Below, in pieces: positions 44,911-56,600 of a DNA stretch of 64,000 nucleotides. A program made the translations under genes and the position numbers. Every line of letters begins with the position of its first letter. Position 1 is the first letter of the stretch. The stretch is from Chionis minor (lineage: Eukaryota; Chordata; Aves; Charadriiformes; Chionididae). Location: NCBI GenBank assembly GCA_013398295.1, contig VZSF01000950.1, forward strand, positions 310,001 to 374,000, given 5' to 3'. The notes under the pieces were generated by a model. The model saw only the letters and a list, made by a program, of their open reading frames with translations. It was not told the origin of the DNA and did not search any database.

Positions 44911-47560
44911 TCCTAACTTTGCATGGCCCTCAGCTGTCTGGAAATGCTTCCATGAGTTGCATACTTTCTCCCAGAAATGTAAGGCTGACTGGTCTGTAGT
45001 TTCCTGGATCCACCTTTCTGTGTTTTTGTAGGTGGCTGCAGTATTTGTTCTTTTCCAGATGTATGACATTTCCCCTTACTTCCATGACCCATCAAAAATG
45101 TTAGGGAGTAGTTTTGTGATGAGATCAGCCACCTCTCAGCACCCTCAGTTATATCCTATCAGGTCACACAAGAGCTGTACCTGTCCAATTTGTACAGATG
45201 GTCCCTCACTTGAACCTCCTCTACTACCAGTGGTTTGCCATTTGCTTCGGTGTTGTTACTTGACACAAAGTTTTGGGGTCTGACATTACCTGTGAAGACA
45301 GGCTGAGTACTTCAGCCTTTTGTGTGCCTTTTTTTATTAATTTGCTGGATCTATTAATCAGCATGCTTACATCTTTCTTGTACTTCTGCTTCCTACTAAC
45401 ATACCTGCAGCAACTTTTATGTTATTCTTGTTATTTCTTGCCAGTTTGAGCTCCAGCTGAGCTGTTACCTTCCTAATTGCATCTCTGCACTATTTCTATA
45501 TTCCTCTTTGGGAGTCTGCACCCTTTTGCAGCGTTCTAGCACTTCTTTTTTCATCTGATCTTAGTAGCTTGCTGTTTTTTCCAGACGATTTCTTTTTATG
45601 CCTGCTCCTTATCCTGCTTCAGGGGATAGACGGTTCTCATGCTTCAAGAAGCAGCCATATTGGGAAATAGCCCAAAATTCCTAAGCTTCTTTGCCCTCCA
45701 AGACAGAGTCCGATTGAATCCCTCCTAACAGTTCCCTGAGGGGAGTTGAAACCTGCTCTGCTGAAGTCCAGGTCTTTACCACTTGTCCTCCTCAAGCCTC
45801 TTGGCCTCTACACTCTCGCAGTCGCTGCAGACAGCGCTGATGTTGATATTCATATCTTCAAATATGTCTTTATTAGTAAGCATTCAGTCCAGAAGAGCAT
45901 CGTTCCTAGTTGGCCCATACACAGACTGCACTAGGAAGCTGTCCTCAGTGCCCCTGGAAATCTCCCAGATTGCTTGTGCACCACCGCATTGCTTCCCCAG
46001 GAAGTATAAGGATGGTTGAATTCCTTTTTGAGAACCAGGGCCTGCAGGCCTGACAATTCTTGGAGGTGACTGAAGGCATCTTTATCCACCTCTTCTTCCT
46101 TATCCAGGTCTGTAGCAGACACTACAAGGTCTCTGTGGCTTTTGACCCGAAAGCACTCTAGAGACTGCAGATGACCTCTGTTTATTAAAACTGTCATTTT
46201 ACACAGAGCACAATCCGTTTTTTGTCTTCTACTCATCTTCTACACTTTCTGTCTTTCCTTATGGTCTTAACATTGCAGGACCCCAGTCACTTGAGCTTTC
46301 CCACCAAGTTACTGTAAATCCCAATGACACTGTAACTCTGTGACTGTACAAGGAACTCCATTTCTTCCGCTTTGTTCCCCAGGGTGGGAGGGTTGGTGCA
46401 CAGACACTTGGGATGACGTGCTGCCTACACTTTGTCTAGGAGGGGAGCGTGGGGGCTTCCCCTATGGCTCTGTTCCACACATGCTTTCACCTTGCCCCCT
46501 CCAGCCTTAATTGTCTTCACCCTCCCTTAACCCTCCTTTAAAGTCCACTTCATTGTTCCCCAGTATACTGGCAAAGGCATCCTTGCACTCCTTTGAAAAG
46601 CGGATCTCTTAGCCACTTGGTAGATCATAGTCTTGTGATCATGGAAGAAGACAGACTGTCAGTGATGCTAGCTACACAGCTAGATGTTGACCTAAGTGAG
46701 ATACCCATATCTACCTGCACCATTCCCTGGCAAGACTGAGGAGAAAACAACCTGAGCACCTGTCTCCTTTACTTTAACCCCAAGGACTCTGCAGTCCTGG
46801 TTAATTTTTTTCCAGATCACATTTTGCAGGATCATTGGTGCCCACACGGAAGAGTAGCAAGTCCTTGGACTTGATGAGTCTCAGCTGTCTATCTGTGCAG
46901 GATTTGGGCTGTACTTTGACTCCAGGCATGCGGCGAACTTCACATGACTCTGTGTCAAGTTAGCAGATGCACACCTCAGCTTACCACAGAATGGTAATAC
47001 TGACAAGTTAGACCTGTTGAGCTGTTGGCCTAGTGATCTATTCCCAGGATTCTGTATCTGTTCTTTAGCTGAATTTTTCCAGATGAGGGGAGAGCTGTTG
47101 CCTTGCTGTCACAGGTTACAAGCTTCCAGGGCGTCCTGTCCTGTGCACTGCTGTTCCCGCCCTGTTTAAACTTGCTCCTGGGTCTTCAGTTGTTTGCACA
47201 CTTGGTCCTTGCCCCAGCAGCACTGCTGCTGACATCCTGCTTGTCTCCTGATCACTCCCCACCTGCTGGAGCACAACCTGCTGAGCTCTACCTGCAGGTC
47301 CTACGCCTGGCAGCTCCGTGGTCCATCAAGCAACAAGTCCCACAGGCAAGGTCCTCACCCTGCTCAGCCCAGCAAGCAGTACCAGGCCCTCCCCACTGTC
47401 CCTCACCCAAATGGCCACATCCCGCAGAGGAGCTCTGGCTGCTCAACGCCTTGGTCACCCTCGGAGCAGCCCAGCGTGCTGCCACAGATCACCAGTATTT
47501 GATCACCAGCTTTCCTACCAGGACACAGGCACCAACAGTCTTCTGCCACTGAATACATTC
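44911..47560 (-). mobile_element. Inverted CR1 segment, 5' region through start of RT
   Basis: Read on the minus strand, this 2.65-kb segment runs from a GC-rich 5' region near 47.5 kb into the endonuclease. The reversed GACATCGT/MGDFN-equivalent text lies near 46.0-46.3 kb. It then crosses the linker around 45.4 kb (GCCAGTTTGAGCTCCAGCTG on the plus strand) and enters the start of the reverse transcriptase near 45.0 kb. All frames are interrupted. The 3' half of the element is missing, which is the opposite of the usual CR1 5' truncation. It lies between two plus-strand CR1 pieces. Confidence 0.75.
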
Positions 47561-47574
47561 ACAGTGTGATAACA

Positions 47575-47955
47575 TCTTGAAGATTGTGTGAAGTTCTGCT
47601 CTTTTCATATCTGAAATGATGTGTCTGAACTGAAAAAATAGAAAGAAAGGCTAAAGGATGATCGAAGTTATGACATGGATTCTGTACAAGGAACAATGAA
47701 GTTGGGAATCTTCAGTCTGGAAAAGATACAGCTTAGGGAGGAAATGGTAGAGGTCTACAAAATGCCACATGGCATATTCACTAGCTCTTTTAAAACAAGA
47801 AGCAGGATGTATTAAGTGAAGCAAATAAGAGCCAGACTTGAAAACAGATGAAAGAAGATGCTTCTTTATGTGACAGGTAGACTCTTGATGGTCACTAAGC
47901 ACATCGTAACTCCACTGGGTAGTGGAAATCTGAAAACAGGTGGCTTTTGAGTATT
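47575..47955 (+). mobile_element. CR1 3' part, right piece of the split copy
   Basis: The sequence GAATCTTCAGTCTGGAAAAG, then TAGAGGTCTACAAAATGCC, then CTCCACTGGGTAGTGGAAAT matches, in order and orientation, the region after the reverse transcriptase of CR1. It resumes roughly where the plus-strand fragment ending near 44905 stopped, with a few hundred bases of the element missing. No octamer tail is visible, so the end is decayed or lost. Confidence 0.65.
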
Positions 47956-49125
47956 AGGAGACAGTATCATATATTCTTGCCCTGTTCTTGCTCTTCCTTC
48001 AGCAAATACTTATGGTTATTCGTGGAGACAAGTTGTCCAACCAACAATGGCCATTCCCATTAGCGAAACATACACTTATTGCCACAAAACAGAATCAGCG
48101 AACCTAATAAATCGAGGGGTTTTTTTATATAAAAACAGATTTTCATCCATAAAACATCCAGATTGGGAATCTAGGCCATTCTTCCACTAGAACACAAAAT
48201 AGTTTTGCCATTGAGTCTTCAAACAAAAAAGATTCCCAGATTTGCACTATTTGCTCTAAGTAAAACAACGAATGGAACAAAAGAATTAAATATACTGGAC
48301 TGGATCTGTGGTTATGGCTCTGAGAGATCAAACATATAAACTGACACTTGCTACACTGCAGAACTACCAAGTTTCACTAGAATAACGATACTGCTTCCAC
48401 AATTACAGGACAGGTTTCAATCCAAAGCCTAGTCACTGCCACCAAAATGCTGTTCAGGAAACTGCCAGTAGGAGAAAATGGACAGCAGCTTCTCTATAGG
48501 GATGTTCCTTACAGCAGGGATATCAGAATTACTGCTTTGATACAATTATAGAATGAGAAAGTCCTAGAAATCATTGTTATTTTTGCTGCGGGGAGGAGGT
48601 GGGGTAAAGATAATAAATGAATCAACTTGTTCCATAACCACAATCAGGATATTTCATTGATGCTACCATGGAAGTCATCCGATATTCAAGTCTATTACAG
48701 TAAAAACACAGCAACCAACACTGCATCTACCCTTGTGTGATGAACACATGAACCTTCTGGCAGCGTTGTCAACCCCAACACTTCTGCCTGAGACCTGGCA
48801 CATACACTGCACATTGCTGAAGCCCCCAGGCCCTAAGCATAAAACAAGCAGGTAGGAGCTCCAACTCCTTTTTCAGAACAGACCAGTTTGTGATATGGCA
48901 GTATCGAAAAGGAAAGGCAAAGTAAATGAAAACAAGGCAGAGCACACTGAGTTTTAAACTCAGTGCTTTAAGCTAATTTAGTGACTAATTTAATTTAAAG
49001 GGTGTTCGAACTCATTTCCAGGTGTAGTTGCCGAGCTGTTGTTTAACAGCCGTTTCTGTTCTCCCCCCTGCCCCCCATCTTAAATCTGCCATTTCTCCCC
49101 GCGTTGGGAACTTGGACTGGATAAA
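47956..49125. other. Intronic sequence
   Basis: Nothing coding and no repeat recognised. It rises in GC content towards the candidate plus-strand exon at 49.1 kb. Confidence 0.45.
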
Positions 49126-49398
49126 ATGCAGGCTCTCTCCTCCCCACACCTGGCAGCGGCTGAATGCCACACACATTCCCCTCTTCTGTGGCGGCAGGCA
49201 CCGTTTCCATGGCAGCACCAGGAAAACCACTCCAAACTGGTCAGGGAGGGAGGCGAGGAGAACCCTCTGCCCCAGCAAAGCTCCCTCTCACCTCCCTGGT
49301 CACGGCACCCTGCAAAGCCAGGGGCAGGAGTAAAGCCATGGGGAGCTGCTGAGGTTCAAACACGGGCGATACGGCACTTCGAGTGTCCAGTCTTGCAG
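49126..49398 (+). other. Candidate plus-strand first exon with TATA-like box and consensus donor
   Basis: This GC-richer stretch ends in a perfect donor, TTGCAG|GTAAGTGG, with the last exonic base at 49398. A TATA-like GGATAAAAT lies at 49119-49127, so transcription would start near 49150. A frame is open from 49126 to 49584. A pyrimidine-rich acceptor (TTTCCTCCCCTTCCAG) ends at 49455, which would give a 57-nt intron, short for a vertebrate. The peptide has no recognisable domain. The best guess is an antisense non-coding transcript or chance. Confidence 0.15.
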
Positions 49399-49910
49399 GT
49401 AAGTGGAAGGACGTGCAGGACAGCCGGCAAGCACTCAGCTTTCCTCCCCTTCCAGGTCCTCCACAACCACACTGCCTGCAGTTCTGCAGCAGACGTACAT
49501 CTTGCTGCTTCCTGGCTAAGGGGAAGTAGAGGTGACCACAAATTGAAACAGCACGAGGTGACCCCATTTTTACTTCACAAATAACCAACACCAAACCCAT
49601 GGTACCACCTTCTTCACTGGATTTTTTAGCATCTCAGGACCATGTATGTGTTTGGATTATTTTGTCAAAGCCATATGATTTGCACAAATGAATGCCTCCG
49701 AGACAGAAATGAGATGAAATGTGACACTTCCAAATGATCTTGGCTAGCTTGAAATACTGACAATCTGGAACTGCAGTCTATGCTTGCGCAACATATCAAA
49801 GACACAACATTACTCTGGCCACTTCCGAACCCCATCCTGCTCACAAACCACGATGCAATGTATCAGCATCAGACACAGGCATGAACCACGTGCAGCAGGC
49901 ATCTTTACAA

Positions 49911-50640
49911 AGTCACAGAAGGGGTTGAGGTTGGAAGGGACCTCTGGAGGTCATCTGATTCAACCCCCCAGCTCAAGCAGGGCCACTTACAGCCAGTTGT
50001 CCAGAACTGTGTCCAGGGAGCTTTTGAGTATCTCCAAGTAGGGAGATTCCACAATCTCTCTGGGCAACCTGTGCTCAGTCACCCTCACAATGAAAAAAAG
50101 TGTTTTCTGATGTTCAGTTGGAGCCTCCTGTGTTTCAGTTTGTGCCCATTGCCTCTGGTCCTGTCACTGGGCACCACCACCAACAGCCTGGCTCCCTCTT
50201 TTTTGCACACACCCCCCCCCCCCCCTCAGGTATTTGCTCATACTGATAAGATCCTCAACTCAGCCTTCTCCAGGCTGAACAGTCCCAGCTCTCTCAGTCT
50301 TTCCTTACAGCAGAAATGCTCCAGTCCATCAGCTTAACAGCCCTTCACTGGACACCCTCCGATATGTCCTTATCTGTCTTGAACTGAGAAGCTCAGGACT
50401 GGACCCAGCGCTCCAGATGTGGAGTCACCAGCGCTGAGCAGAGGAGAAGGATCACCTCCCTCAACCTGCTTGTAATACAGCCCAGGGTACTGATGGCCAC
50501 CTGTGCCCCAACAGCACATTTCTGGTTCATGTTCAACTTGGCATGCACCAGGACCTCCAGGTCCTTTTCTGCAAAGCTGCTTGCCAGCTGGGTGGCTCCC
50601 AGACTGTACTGGTGCATAGGATTAAGGGGGATGCTCCTGT
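49911..50640 (-). mobile_element. CR1 LINE 3' portion
   Basis: The left end AGTCACAGAAGGGGTTGAGG followed by TTGGAAGGGACCTCTGGAGG is the reversed CR1 3' end. It continues through CTCTCTGGGCAACCTGTGCTC and CAGGCTGAACAGTCCCAGC to a 5' truncation near 50640. It is less diverged than the 29-kb copy. A run of 14 C bases (50212-50225) has expanded inside it. Confidence 0.92.
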
Positions 50641-53600
50641 CTGCAACTAGCATTACCAAGGTTACCGAGGCAAACACAGGTCACCCCAGAAACAGAACAA
50701 TTTGACTAGACCGTTGCCACGCACACAGTACTGGGTAACTTTCTGTGCCATTAAAATTACTCCCTCTCCCCAAGACACCACAGCAGTGCAAGGGAGAATT
50801 TTATGAGATTTCCCATTCTGACCAGTGTGAGAGGTATAACTTTTCCCTTGTGTGCCACAGGGCTAGGAACGGACAGGACGTCCAGTTATGTGGAGAATTA
50901 GATGGGATAATATTATTTTCTGAATTGATCATGGATGGTCCACCTTGTCTTACCTTGCAAGATCCATTCCCCTGTGTTCACAGGCACTCTCCAATTTCAG
51001 TAACAGTCTGTCCCATGCAAAACACTAACTTTCCCTACTCTACCTGAGAAGCTACACTGGATATGGCCTCGAGAAGCTTCTTCGCTGAATAAGCCTCTTT
51101 CCTTTGATTCAGACCCTTTCGAGGGGAGTCTAAGCAGCCTGGAATACACAAGTACCAGCAACATTTGCATTGCTAAACTGTAAGAATAGAAGAAAGACTA
51201 CTTAATTTTCCAGGCCTGTTCTGTTGTCTGTTCCTTGTTTATTTTAGATTATCCAATCACCTGACAGGCAAAATGTGGCATCAACCTAATTACTTAGCAA
51301 GCACTGGAAATTTATGAAGTAATTTACTCTTTGGCTTAAAAAGGAAGAGTACATATTTAGAGTACTGAAGTTGGGATTTTAAGTCAAATTTCACCTCTAC
51401 TGAAGCTTTCTTATTATTGTGTTACTTTCCCATTCCTAAAGCTTGATTTCTATTTGGTAAAGACTGATTTTTCATATTACATGACTGGCAAAGTGCATAT
51501 AATTTCTGAAAGCAAAGTCACTGGAATTAGAATGAAAGAAATAATTTAATGGGATGCACTGACTGTAGTCGCTCTGCTTTATTTCCTCAAACAAGAGACC
51601 GCATTGACCGAGAAAGACATTTCTCTGGCTCATGTCCATTGCAGAGCAAAGTCAGAAACAGAGAAAGAAACACAGCATTCCCTCCCTTGAATACATTCAT
51701 GAAAAGTGGGCAAAGACCTTTGCCACAATGTTTGGGATGTCTTTGACGGCGTCATCGGAATACAAAGTGTCTCTAGCCACTTTCCACATCATTTTTTTGG
51801 AAGAGCAAACCCCTCCACAACAGTGTAACACCACTTCAAGAGAAGGATTTTGAAACTTTAACTCTTATAAATCAGTTCCCTTTAAGCAGCTTCATATCCA
51901 CACATGGCAGGAGAGTTTCTACCTTTTGTTCTTCCAGCTCATGTTCGACACAGGAGAGGAATAGGGAGCCCCTTCAGAGTCAGTACTACCATACGGACAA
52001 GATACAGTCCCTACAGCCAAGAGGAAGCCTGGAGAACCAACCCTAATTTTGTTAAAAAGTTTGTGAGCTTGATTATTGCCAGGACTGGAGAGAGGGAAGC
52101 GTAACATCCTGGAAGTGTGCTGAAGCGGGTACCAATTTTTTTGTTTTTAATTTTTNAGTTTCTTTTGCTGAATTTACAGAGCACATTTCTCAAGCCAGTG
52201 AAACAGGCTTTGTAACTGCTAGTGAGTTTACAGACAGTTTAATGCACAGCACTACTTTGAGCATGCCTGGTACCAGGCTCATCTGTCCATTTCTCCAGAA
52301 GAGGTGATGACAGGTATCCCAGTAGCAACTGAGTACATCTGGCTCTGGATACAGAACTTCAAGCAAGTTACCTCACAATTATACTTTACCTAAAAAAAAA
52401 TACTCTACTTTAGAATGCCACTAAAGTGGAGACTACAAAATTATTTACAGTGAAACAAACATGAACCTGAGATGCAGTCATGTGAGAAATAACACTGAAA
52501 TTAATGGTTAGTATGATAAGCGCTATGTGACCTAAATTTTCCTTTTAAATATTTATAAATGGGAAAGCTTTGGATAACTCAGATACCATGACATTGTAAC
52601 TACTGAAAAAGCTAACTTTTTAATGACACTGTATGCAAATGATCTAATTACAAACATCAACACACAATGCCTTGTTGAAAAACAAGGGGAACATTACAAG
52701 CAGCTTAGGAAGAAAAAAATACACTTCGAAAATATTACTATGTGTACGGAATAATGAGGCTGCATAATAAATACTGGATCTTATTTACTAAAATTTTGCT
52801 ATTTGATTCAGATGTTAATTTCATGCTGCATTAAATGAATAACAGACAAAACCTCTTTTCTTTAAATGCTCACATCAGCTTCAAAATTACAGTTTCATAC
52901 ACTTCTGAATTAATCCTACAAAGCACTGAATCTAAATTTGCAAGATGTGATGACTTAGAATATAAAAACTTCTCTAGTACTGGGAATGAAGAGAGAAGGG
53001 CCCAGAGCAGATAACACACATGCAATGCTCTTGCCATATCTGCATACTGACAACAGGACCTTCTCACTGCAGGACAGCAGGATTCACCACCACTTTCACT
53101 TATACGTAAATGGACCAGAAGAACAATGACTTTTAATTTAATGATCTGATTAAACATCCCTAATAATTATTGATGTATTTGAATATTCTATCAATCAAGT
53201 TTAGACAAAGTTATATTTCAGTAATTTCAGAATTGACTATATACTATATACTATTGACTATATACTCCTGGTGCACACACAGTAGAAAACCAAAACCAAA
53301 AATCATTCACTTAAAAAAAAGTGCCTCTAAGTTTATTTAAGGGTGAAAAGTGTGTAACAAAATATGTTTGGACAGATTTTTATTTTTTTTTAAAAGGGGG
53401 CAAAAAAATCTGCAGCTAAGTCACTGCAAAATATGGCTGCTGCAACAGGTGGACTGTTTTGTAAGATTAGCAGCCTACCGTAAAATCCTTCTCTGCAACA
53501 GAGCAAACCACAACGTGACAGTAGATAAACTCCATTAGAGTGAATTTAAGTACATGTATCCATGTAGACAGAATAAGCCAAACATCTGCCCATGTTTTTT

Positions 53601-56600
53601 TCTATACTTTGTTGATGTTGCTATCATCTGGACGCATTATCCACATGTCCCCTGAAACCATGTATTGCAATTTCCATCAACTGGTATTACACCTGCTGAA
53701 GAGGGCAGGACTGATCAACTACAGTTTCTCCTGCTGTTGAGCTCAGTCAACAAGCTGTTCGTGAATTCTGCAGATGTTCTGGCAAACTGGGCCAAACTGA
53801 TTTTTTTTTTAAAAAAAAACCTGAAAACAGTTTTTAACCTAATGTAAAAAAAACCCAAACAAATACTGCTTTTCACAGTAATACTGTGCCTTACTGGTGT
53901 GTGTTTCAAAACATACACTGAGATTAGCATGAAGTGAATGACAAAAATCATAATAAATATTAATTCCATAAGATACAAAAAAATACTGTTTCATGACATG
54001 AAAAGGCATCATGAAGCAGTAAGGACAGTGCTAGCAAACAATATTGACTGGACTCCCATTCCCAGAAAAACCTTCAATCCCTTCATAAGGTATGGATTTC
54101 ATTCTTCCAAATTCCCTTCCAAGATATATTCATTTTTAGATGGAATAGCACATGGTGAGGTTTTTGTGTTTTGTTTTTCTTTTTTCAATAAACCTACTCT
54201 GTCAGTCAGAAAAACTAATCAGAAAATGCAAAGTCCCTATGGTGACTGTCTCAAATCTGCAACCGATTTCTTTCCCCAGATAACCAAATGGCTAGCTACT
54301 CTTTTAAAGCATTTCATGGACATGAAAAATAAAAATTTAAAGCAAGAAAAGAGAAATTTGCACAAGCAGATTTTGTAACAGCTTGAAGAATGAGTCTGTC
54401 TAAATAGGGATTCCACTGATTTTAGGAACAACATTTCTATTTTTCAAGAGCCAGCATTAATTGAAACTTAGGTTCAGTTTATTTCTTGTCATAGAAATGT
54501 AAAGATAGGGCCAGGAGGCCTTAGCAGGACAAAAGGTTTAACTATAAAGCCTTTCAGAGTTTGCCCAAACAGATATCCAGAGCCCATCTGGAGGTCACAG
54601 CCAACCAGGCAGTTTCTTTGCTCTGTCTTGCAGCCATGCCGCAGCCTTCCCTATCGTACGAATTATTAACAGAAGGAAGTTATTTCCGGAAACCAGTGTC
54701 TGGACACCTTACCTCTACATTTATCCAAGCTCATTTCCATTTTGAGGCAGTACGACACTAAAGAACTAAAAAGTAAGAATAGGAAACAGTTAAGATAGTT
54801 AAGATTATTGCTGCCAGACTTTCCAAGCTGAAGCCATGCAGTAGCCTCATGATTTGTGAGCACACTACAGAAAAAAAATAGGGTAAAAGCATATTGACAG
54901 TCAAATAATGTCATCAGACATTTTAGTGATTCAAAACTGACTGGTAGCAGCCCACTAATAGTGGGATTCAATAATATCTGAAATAATAAAAAAAATAAAT
55001 AAATCACATTTTGTTTGAAAAAAGTTCGCAAATCAGAAATATACAAAAACTACTTTAATCTGCATGCATATACAGATAAAATAAAGCCTCGCTTGCTTAG
55101 GTGAACGCAAGTACTATTTGTGTGTGCATTTCTGTTTAGGAGCAAATGAGTCCACATATCTGTAGTATTGCGTTTACTACAGCCATATGTGCTATCTCTA
55201 AGCACTTCAACAGCTAAAAAAAGAACTTAGAATTTAGTTAGAAAATAACTTCTGCTTTTCGATGAGCTCCTGCAATTCCTAATGAAAAACATACCATATG
55301 GTTCAACACATAATATCAGATAAGAGAATGACACCGCTAAGTCAGAGCAGCTTTTGAGAACTTAGCAAGCCTCGTTGACAACAGGACAAGAAGGTAGGAG
55401 TGCACACAGAGCAAAAGTTTTAGAGAAGAAAGTGGTGCGGGACCGCCTGAATCATTGCCACATTTAGTTACTCCCAATGCAACAAGCTTTATTCCTGGTT
55501 AAAAAAAAAAAACAAACAGCACACCCAAAAAAACCCCACACCACCACAAAATGAAAGCAACAGTAATATCAGAGAAAAGGTTACGTTTCTGAAAAGTTTG
55601 TTTCTGAAAAATGTACGTTTCTGAAAGTTGTGTAAGCCACAGAAGACCACTCTTAGGGTCAGGAGATCCAATGGAAGTAAGGCCACCCTGAAGCCTGCCA
55701 GAACAAACACCCTCCCACTACCCAAGACTTCTTCAACGGTCTGATCAACCATGGAAGCACTTTAAATACAAGAACACTTCGAACAACCCCAGTATGGTTT
55801 TGATAGCCGCCCTAAGGATAGGTTTGTGCTTGCACGGTATATTGGACACATATTCCTCATGTGACTTGCTGTCATTTGTTATGGATTCTGATGATGACTG
55901 ACAGTTTCCTTGTCAGTCCTGTATTTTTTAATCAATACATGGGCTGCATATACCCAAACTGCTTGACAACAAATGCAGGAATTCATACAGCATCCTCCTC
56001 AGCGTGCCCTCCTGGTATCCTTAATATGCTTCTACTGACCCATAACTTACACATGCTGTGCTGGAGGCGGCCAGTCAGCACTCCAAGCACTAGATCCAGC
56101 CTGCAAGGTCACCTCACTCGGCTCCCAGAAATGCTAGCCACTGAGCAGACTAACCAAACTTGTCAGGTTGCTTCTGGATTTGTACTTTCTAGAAAAGTGC
56201 AGAAGTGCAAAACTGAAGCCAGGGATGTCAAGTTAGGGTTTTTTGGGGTTTTTTTGTTTTGGGTTGGTTGGTTTTTTTTTTTTTTTTTTTTTAAAGATCG
56301 GATGCTGAACCATACAAGCTTCCTAGTCTGGTTCCTGAACATCCAGTTAGTAGCAGAAACAGCCTCAAGTTGTACCATATGCTGACCACTGCTGTCCTCT
56401 GCTGTTGTAAACACTTGCGAGTGATGGGTGGCTGCTTTGTAACTTACTTGTCTACATACAGTAAAGTCTTACAGTCCAAAGTACATAGAATTTTGCTACC
56501 AATTACAACAATCCTATGAAATGCTACCCCTTGCGTCTTAATGCAGGCACCTGCAGGAAAACAGATGACAAAGGAGCCATAGCCAAAGGTGCTCCCCCTG

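Noticed and set aside
44812..47552. Several open frames of 80-150 codons
   Set aside because: They lie in degenerate CR1 sequence, mostly in frames unrelated to CR1 ORF2.
49784..50677. Open frames on both strands
   Set aside because: They are shadows within the CR1 3' copy.
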